NCBI GenBank assembly: GCA_007026445.1
Contig: VDMD01000155.1
Location: 1 to 50,224 of the forward strand
Reading direction: 5' to 3'
Length of the DNA: 50,224 bases
Source: Schizophyllum amplum
Taxonomy: Eukaryota; Basidiomycota; Agaricomycetes; Agaricales; Schizophyllaceae
The position numbers were made by a program, and so were the translations under genes. The notes under the pieces were generated by a model that did no database searches, had not been told where the DNA came from, and saw nothing but the letters and a program-made list of their open reading frames with translations. Numbering within the stretch: the stretch's first letter is position 1; every line of letters begins with the position of its first letter. Below are positions 44,769 through 50,224 of the stretch, piece by piece.

Positions 44769-44857
44769 GGCGGTTTGCGGAGACGCGGGTGTTTGTTCCG
44801 TAAACAACGACGGCGCGATCAAAATAATTGCCCGCGTCCTGTCTCTGTACGTCGACC
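44769..44857. promoter_or_regulatory. 89-base bidirectional promoter, NDUFA5 and MRPL32
   Basis: Only 89 bases separate the two outward-facing ATGs, so the core promoters and both 5' leaders must overlap. No TATA box. Confidence 0.7.
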
Positions 44858-45313
44858 ATGGCCGCCCTTGCCCTCGCGCGGCCCGCGTTCCAACTCCCCG
44901 CCCTCCGCGCACCGCTCTCACTCTGGCGCCCGCTCTTTGCCCCCTGGGCCATCTCCACGGCGCTCCCGTCCTGGCGCACCCCGTCCGCACCCTCACCGAC
45001 ATGGGACATCCGCGCCCGCCTCCAATCACTGCTCGAGCTGCTTCCGGGAATTGTGCTCGCGGTGCCCAAGAAGAAGACTTCGCACTCGAAGAAGCGCATG
45101 CGCGCGAGCGGAAAGGGTCTCAAGGACAAGCAAAGTGCGTTGCACGCTCGCCAGGCATACTTCCCGCTAAATCAAGCGCCAGACATCGTCTCTTGTCCGG
45201 GATGTGGCTCCCCCAAGCTTGCGCACCACCTATGTGGTAAATGCTATGGCTTCTTGTCCAAGCTGTGGCGGGGCAAGTTCCACAGACATGGAGACATGCC
45301 AGACATGTCATAG
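44858..45313 (+). CDS. MRPL32: mitochondrial ribosomal protein bL32m
   Basis: Large-subunit mitoribosome protein. Two exons (44858-45134, 45183-45313), 135 residues in phase. A long presequence ends before VPKKKTSHSKKRMRASGKGLKDK, the strongly conserved mature start (processed by the m-AAA protease in yeast). The zinc ribbon follows as CPGC...LCGKC (four cysteines), with HHL between. The end (GKFHRHGDMPDMS) is longer than in bacteria. Divergent from NDUFA5. Confidence 0.93.
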   Translation: MAALALARPAFQLPALRAPLSLWRPLFAPWAISTALPSWRTPSAPSPTWDIRARLQSLLELLPGIVLAVPKKKTSHSKKRMRASGKGLKDKQSALHARQAYFPLNQAPDIVSCPGCGSPKLAHHLCGKCYGFLSKLWRGKFHRHGDMPDMS

Positions 45314-45838
45314 CCCTATGCCTGCGGTTCTCTAGGAACACCCTCTTGGTGCGTGGCTGCCAGAGTGTAAGGCTCGCGTCCTGACTATAGCACGCAGACA
45401 GCGCGTCGGATTGCGGGGAGATGGGTGGTCAGCCGGTCAGCAGAGGCGCTTATCCATTGCGTAGAGCCTCGACCTCTTCGTTGCGGCTGCATGTAGCGCA
45501 ACCTTTTTGCTGAGAATTCCCTACACACTTATACATCCAATAATGAAGCAGGTATCGGCCGCATATCCTCACTCAGCACTCGATCCAACCTCTGAGACTG
45601 CTTGTGTATTGCAGCAGACCAAGCGAATGAACACAAAGCGTTCCGAACATCCATTACCGCCTAGCAAAAGCCCCACATAGTGCAATACCGTGGCGGTAGC
45701 AGTGAGTAGTGTATGATGGTACATACGGAGATGCAAAAAGCACAAAACAAAGAGTCCAGGAAGCGGCCAGCCAGCATAACAACGAAAGTACTGCCCTGTA
45801 TGGGACGCTGTCGCCCAGACACGCAGGCGATCCAGACG
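45314..45838. other. intergenic, convergent 3' ends
   Basis: 525 bases between MRPL32 (+) and the TAF8-like gene (-). No gene supported. Confidence 0.4.
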
Positions 45839-47868
45839 CTATCGCGAAGCTTTGCCTGGCGCACCATTCCTTGGACCACCTAGGTTCAGCTTGAGCGTCG
45901 GCGCGCCTGGTTTACTCTTGCGAGTAAGCGCAGCGCCGAGCTTCGAGCTGCTCCCGCTCGTGGGGAGCCCTACCCGCGGTGTCCGCCCGTTGACCTGGCC
46001 TGCGCGCCCAGGGCCAGACGGCAGCGGGTCTGTACCCTTCTTCGTCTCGTACTCCCATGTCACGAAGAGCCGAGCGTCAGGCGCGACGCGCTCCTTATCC
46101 TCGTGCGATCCAGACTTCTCGTCGTCCTTGGACGGAACCGAATTCCATGGCGCGGGGATACCTGGACCGTACGTGTCGGCGACATTGCTCGACTTCCACA
46201 ATGGTGGCGGATGCGTGAGTTTCGTGATGCGCTTGTATACATTCGACTGCATGGCCAGATGAGATAAGGCTGCTTGACGAAAGACGTGTCACGTACACTC
46301 AACACATCGCGCGCCACGGTGTTTAGTTTCCCCTCAAGGCGCGTCGACATCTCCGCCACCCCACTGTCTCCTGACAACGTGCTCCGCGAGGTCGGAATTG
46401 GCCACTTCATGTTTTGCATCTTGCCCTTGTCGAGGCCAGGCTTGATCGGGTTGCCGTTGGCGTCGCGCTTCCCGCCGACAGGTACAGGGTGACTGCCACC
46501 CAATCGACCGACAGCCGAACCGCGGTAGTTGGGGCTGTACTGCGCCGTAGAGCGAGTCGGGCACATCCATATGTCGCATGCCCGTGTTGGGCATGTTGTT
46601 CAACGTGGACAGTAGCGTGAGTAGGACAGCGTGGCGACCTTGAGTAGACATGGGTATCGTGTGCACGCCCGAAGATGATGTTTGCACGGTTGTAGTCGCT
46701 GGCGGTCTGGTCGTCAGAACATGGTGGGCAGCACCCCATGTCGCTAAACGCGGGTGAAGTTCGCCTGTCTTGATGCTTTTTGGCCCATTGCCATTGACCG
46801 CCGAGGGTGGTTCGACGTCAAGCTCGGGCGGCTTTATTACAAGTCATCAATAACTGATATGAATCCAGTATGAAAAAAACCGACCGCCAAAGGCAAATGC
46901 CACTCCGGGAAGGTCCGCGAGTGAGGATTGAGAGTAGGGTATCGGGTTTGAGGTCGGTATAGTCCGAGCTGCTGGACATGGCAGCAGTCGGCGGTGGGAT
47001 GGGGTGCAGGCATGTTCTCGATTTTGACAATTGGAACATGTTCCGGCTGTGACTGCGGTTGCGTCGACTGTGCGCGCGAGGGCAGGGCACTTTCGACGTC
47101 GAGGTCGAATGGCTCGATGCTTTCGTCGCCGGGGTAAACGATCTTTGGGAACGGTGGGAGAAACTCGGGCACGTAGTCAGGTGCGTTCCAGCCATTCTTT
47201 TTGTGACGTTTATGCGGATGTGGAGATGGGGTGGGGAGAGCGGCATGCGTGGCGATGGCATTCTAGGCGGCGGAATGGGCGCGGGCGGCTGGTCATCTTC
47301 GTGCTCGGCTTCCTGGGCCAGAGGTTTCGGGTCTGATTGAAGCTGGAGAGCTGAGAGGACTTCATCTTCGCTTTCTTCGCCCGAATCAGATGATGGGTAA
47401 TCCAAGTCGGGGTCCAGTGGCGCGTAGACCAGCGGGATCGTGTCATCCCTTTCCTGCTTCAGACCATCATGCAGATGGGCTATACAGATGAGGTTGAGAG
47501 GACACCCATGTCCATATCGAAGACCACGCACCGCGCATTTCCGCCAATTCTTCAGCGCGCCTACTCGAAAACGACGTACGAAAGCCATATCCTGCACGCG
47601 CCATATCGACCGCTTCTCCCTGAGCGTACTGCTTCAGCTCGTCAAGACTGAACCAAGGTCATCCAGGGCAGCGCATCGTGCACGTTGATGGATGGTGTGG
47701 CCTGCATGCTGTGCGTACTGTGCGCAGGACTGGAGCAGAAGATGAAGGTAGCGGGAGAGGAGGTCGGCAAGTGGTGTGCGTCGCGACAGAGGACGCTCTA
47801 GAGAACGAATGCGCGTGCAGCGTCCGATGTATACTCGACTCGACCAGCTTCTGCGTCGCGCCGTCCAT
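45839..47868 (-). CDS. TFIID subunit TAF8-like, with several frame breaks
   Basis: Starts at the ATG 47868 with a histone-fold (bromodomain-associated) helix set: QKLVESSIHRTLHAHSFSRA, then LADLLSRYLHLLLQSCAQYA in another frame, NVHDALPWMTLV and SLDELKQYAQGEAVDMA in further frames. The middle carries NGWNAPDYVPEFLPPFP, the proline-rich signature of TAF8-type TFIID subunits, and a downstream ESIEPFDLD. The C-terminal part is basic and disordered with RDANGNPIKPGLDKGKMQ, VYKRITKLTHPPPLWKS and a Lys/Gly-rich end. At least six frame changes occur, including what looks like a four-base CCAT duplication near 47675-47690 and two missing bases near 47645. TAF8 is essential in yeast, so errors in the assembly are likely; a true pseudogene cannot be excluded. 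Exons are not fully resolved. Confidence 0.6.
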
Positions 47869-48043
47869 GGCCCTTGACGGTCGCGGTCAAGAACAACAAC
47901 ACGCGGATGACGTTAGGTAACACGTGCAAATATGAGTCCATGTGGACTTTAGTTCAACTTCGACCAGTCCATTGAATTACAGCACCGCTAGACTGAGAGT
48001 GTCTGGGCTAGAGTATACAGGATAAATACGTGACACTGCGTGT

Positions 48044-50224
48044 CTAAATGAGTGTTGAGCAAACGACTGCGATAAGTAATGCGCTTCTGAAGGGTTTTGT
48101 GTGCAGGGCAAGCGCCACATTAGAGTCACTGGCGTTCTCTTTGTCGTCCATTCCTGCCGTCCAACCAATGCTTGAGGAGGAGATGAAGGTGTTTCCGTTG
48201 GAGGCTACAGGGATCGGGTGCCGTCGCTGTTTGGTTCTCTGCAGGAGACATCTCGTCTCCAGATCCATCCGCGGCGGTGAAGTTCGAATACGACAGGTAT
48301 TCGTCTTCCGAGTTCATCGCTGCCACCTGATACCAGGCCCATTCGCCTCCTCCTTCCCAAGAGATAGGCGTCTCGAAGTCTGAGCGGCTCGTATTCTGCA
48401 GAGAGATGGCAGTCTGCGGAGACTCGCTTGTTGAACCGAAGAGTTGCCAGTAGTTCACCTCGGTCGCCCCCGTTCCAGCTGGCGTGAACGGTCGTCGTAG
48501 AGTCAGATATGCTCACGTTGACAGAAGGCAGCTCTGTCGGACGACCAGTCCAGTTGTAACGGAAGGCGCGGTCTACGCGAATGATCAGACATTGACAGCG
48601 ATAATTCAAAGAGTAGCTCACAACTGGGAGATCGAACCGTCATTCAGAAGACCAAAACGCGCTGCCCAGATGGTGTCTCCCCTGGAATTGTACTCTGCGA
48701 TGTACGGGAACTTGACCCCCATCTACCCAAAGTCAGACTCGTGGTGAGGGAGTAACACATTGTACGCGTACCCGATGAAAGCGTTCCCATTGCTAAGGAT
48801 TTGAACGTTCCCCTGCGACTGAGACACCGTCCTATTGTACGGCATGAATTCCTGGGTCAAGCGTGACCCTCATGTTCTGATAATCGAGCTCTAGAATGAT
48901 ACCCCGAGCAGAGGTTTCGTTGTCTCCTCGGTTCGTGCCGCCGTTATCGAACCAATCTGCACCTTGTTCCAGTCGTTTCCCCGAACACAGGAGTGATCTA
49001 CATACGAAATATGGTGGGTTGTCCAGCCATCTTGGCGTCCGTGCTGCCAATAGAAATCGGTGTTGTCGCCCATCTCGAAGCTGGACTGGATTGCCACCAA
49101 TGCTCCATAGGACATTGCCCTCGCCGTCAAGGTAGTACAGCGCATGACAATGACGCGAGGATATGAGGTAGTGTCCGTAGTCATCCTTCTCGATACTGTT
49201 GATGTGGAAATAATCCCCAGGGCTCGTCGGCACTGCCGCCTGAGCCCTGCGGATCCCAGTAGCAGTCATGCGCGTCGACGTGCTCATGCGAGCGCCAAGT
49301 GAATATTTCCTGGCCTACGCAAGTCAACCGTCGTTCGTTGGAAGGCAGGCGTCCACTCACCAGTTGAGACGTCGATTTCCTGCGAAGCCATACGTGAATA
49401 ACCAGGCCGATCCCGCGGCAATCAAGAACGTACTTGAAAAACGCCGTCAAGAACGTAGCCGTCTGGATATCCCCAGTCCGTCAGGTTGTAAGTTTGAGTT
49501 ACATATGAGGTGATCAACGCTGTATCGTTGGATGTGATCTGACCCTGTAATGGAGCCCGTCAGCCAAGTTATCTAATACTCTCAGAGTAGCCGGCTGACC
49601 TCGTGGATATCTGCATAGGTATCGCCCAGACCATCCGTCGTACTGTCTCAAAACGTGAGTTGCCTCGAAAGATCAAGGAGAAAGGAGGTCGAGCAATAAT
49701 CATAAATCCAGAATGGAGATGCACTCACATGTTTGCGACCACTTCATATCTGTTGTTAAGGAGCAGATAAAAGCCATCGCCGTACCCGCCCTGATTCAAC
49801 GGGACCGGTATATAGCATGATATGATCCTCCCCTTCGTACTCAACAACGGTGAACTGCATGGTCGCCCCATATTCGATATTCGGCGCCGACCACAGCAAC
49901 TGGCCTTGTTGATTGAAAATGACGGCACCGACCTGCTGGACATCCGTGCCTATGCAGTTCGTCAGGGAAATACGGTCATCGACGAGACCGCCAAGGGCAC
50001 ACGTACCTCGGGGAGCAAAAAATATAAAGCCGTCGGATGCAAGCTCTAAGGAGGTGTCGTTGAACCCGACCTCAAAGTTCCACATAGCGCTATAAGAGAA
50101 CGTCAGTAGATGTTCAATCATGAGGGGCATACGCACGGAGTGTAGCTGGAGGCATCGTAGCTCTGCGCGGGGCCAGCGCCGTAGACGCCCTCATCATAGT
50201 CTGAGCTGGCAGTGTAAGCACCCG
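48044..50224 (-). CDS. secreted arylsulfotransferase-like protein, 5' end outside window
   Basis: Fungal ASST-family protein (beta-propeller). Exons about 50224-50137, 50089-49729, 49642-49600, 49544-49434, 49379-49361, 49314-49006, 48956-48766, 48722-48622, 48572 to the end. Diagnostic stretches: DTYADIHE, GSGGSADEPW, DYFHINSIEKDDYGHYLISS, RHCHALYYL, WFDNGGTN and ETSARGIILELDY. A Thr/Ser beta-sandwich-like C terminus follows (YRAFRYNWTGRPTELP) and possibly a hydrophobic anchor tail (ALLIAVVCSTLI). At least six single-base insertions, all lengthening short G or C runs, break the frame near 49786, 49214, 49088, 49039, 48855 and 48469. Their uniform nature suggests base-calling errors. Substrate unknown; the last exon is uncertain. 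Confidence 0.75.

Noticed and set aside
1..50224. Transposons, tRNA genes, CRISPR arrays or a secondary-metabolite cluster
   Set aside because: No reverse transcriptase, transposase, terminal repeats, tRNA box pattern, spaced direct repeats, or PKS/NRPS/terpene-synthase core enzyme was recognised by eye; tRNA and repeat-finder scans would be decisive.

Overview
The window is nuclear DNA of a filamentous basidiomycete, most likely an agaricomycete (mushroom or polypore type). The evidence is dense short GT-AG introns of mostly 45 to 60 bases, GC-rich coding sequence, single-gene transcription units on both strands, and several gene families that look typical of that group (fungal Zn2Cys6 regulators, protoglobin, secreted double-psi beta-barrel protein, arylsulfotransferase). 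It is not bacterial or viral. I placed exon borders by hand from splice signals, reading phase and family conservation.

Layout, left to right. 1-1331 (+) end of a bZIP regulator; 1332-3322 gene-poor. 3323-10975 (-) membrane block: PIGC (first step of GPI synthesis), an MFSD1-like MFS transporter, a MARVEL protein and a ZIP metal transporter. 11362-16872: a secreted GH92 mannosidase (-) and an FAD monooxygenase (+) back to back. 17112-22011 (-): a CUL4-type cullin and MYG1. 22186-25459 (-): a small Ser/Gly-rich surface protein, a decayed membrane-protein region, and a single-pass cell-surface protein. 26533-30532 (+): a TATA-box orphan gene, an unknown acidic protein and a BTB protein. 30958-35619 (-): two tandem Zn2Cys6 regulators, one intact and one broken. 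35620-37719 gene-poor. 37720-40721 (-): secreted double-psi beta-barrel protein and an SRA-domain (methyl-CpG reader) protein. 40992-42019 (+): protoglobin. 42317-43622 (-): SEC9. 44289-45313: NDUFA5 (-) and mitochondrial bL32 (+) sharing 89 bases. 45839-50224 (-): a TAF8-like TFIID subunit and an arylsulfotransferase cut by the window edge.

The genes do not form one pathway. Themes are membrane and secretory biology (GPI2, SEC9, ZIP, MFS, surface proteins), chromatin and protein turnover (SRA, cullin, TAF8, BTB) and mitochondria (NDUFA5, bL32, MYG1). I see no CRISPR array, tRNA, rRNA or clear transposon.

Most unusual points: clusters of ACGCGT (the yeast MCB/MBF motif) just upstream of the SRA gene, PIGC and the BTB gene; a shared 13-base microexon inside the zinc cluster of the two tandem regulators; a GC-AG intron and two possible starts in MYG1; and many one-base frame breaks in genes expected to be essential, which suggests consensus errors in the assembly rather than wholesale pseudogenes. 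I found no convincing new multi-gene system.
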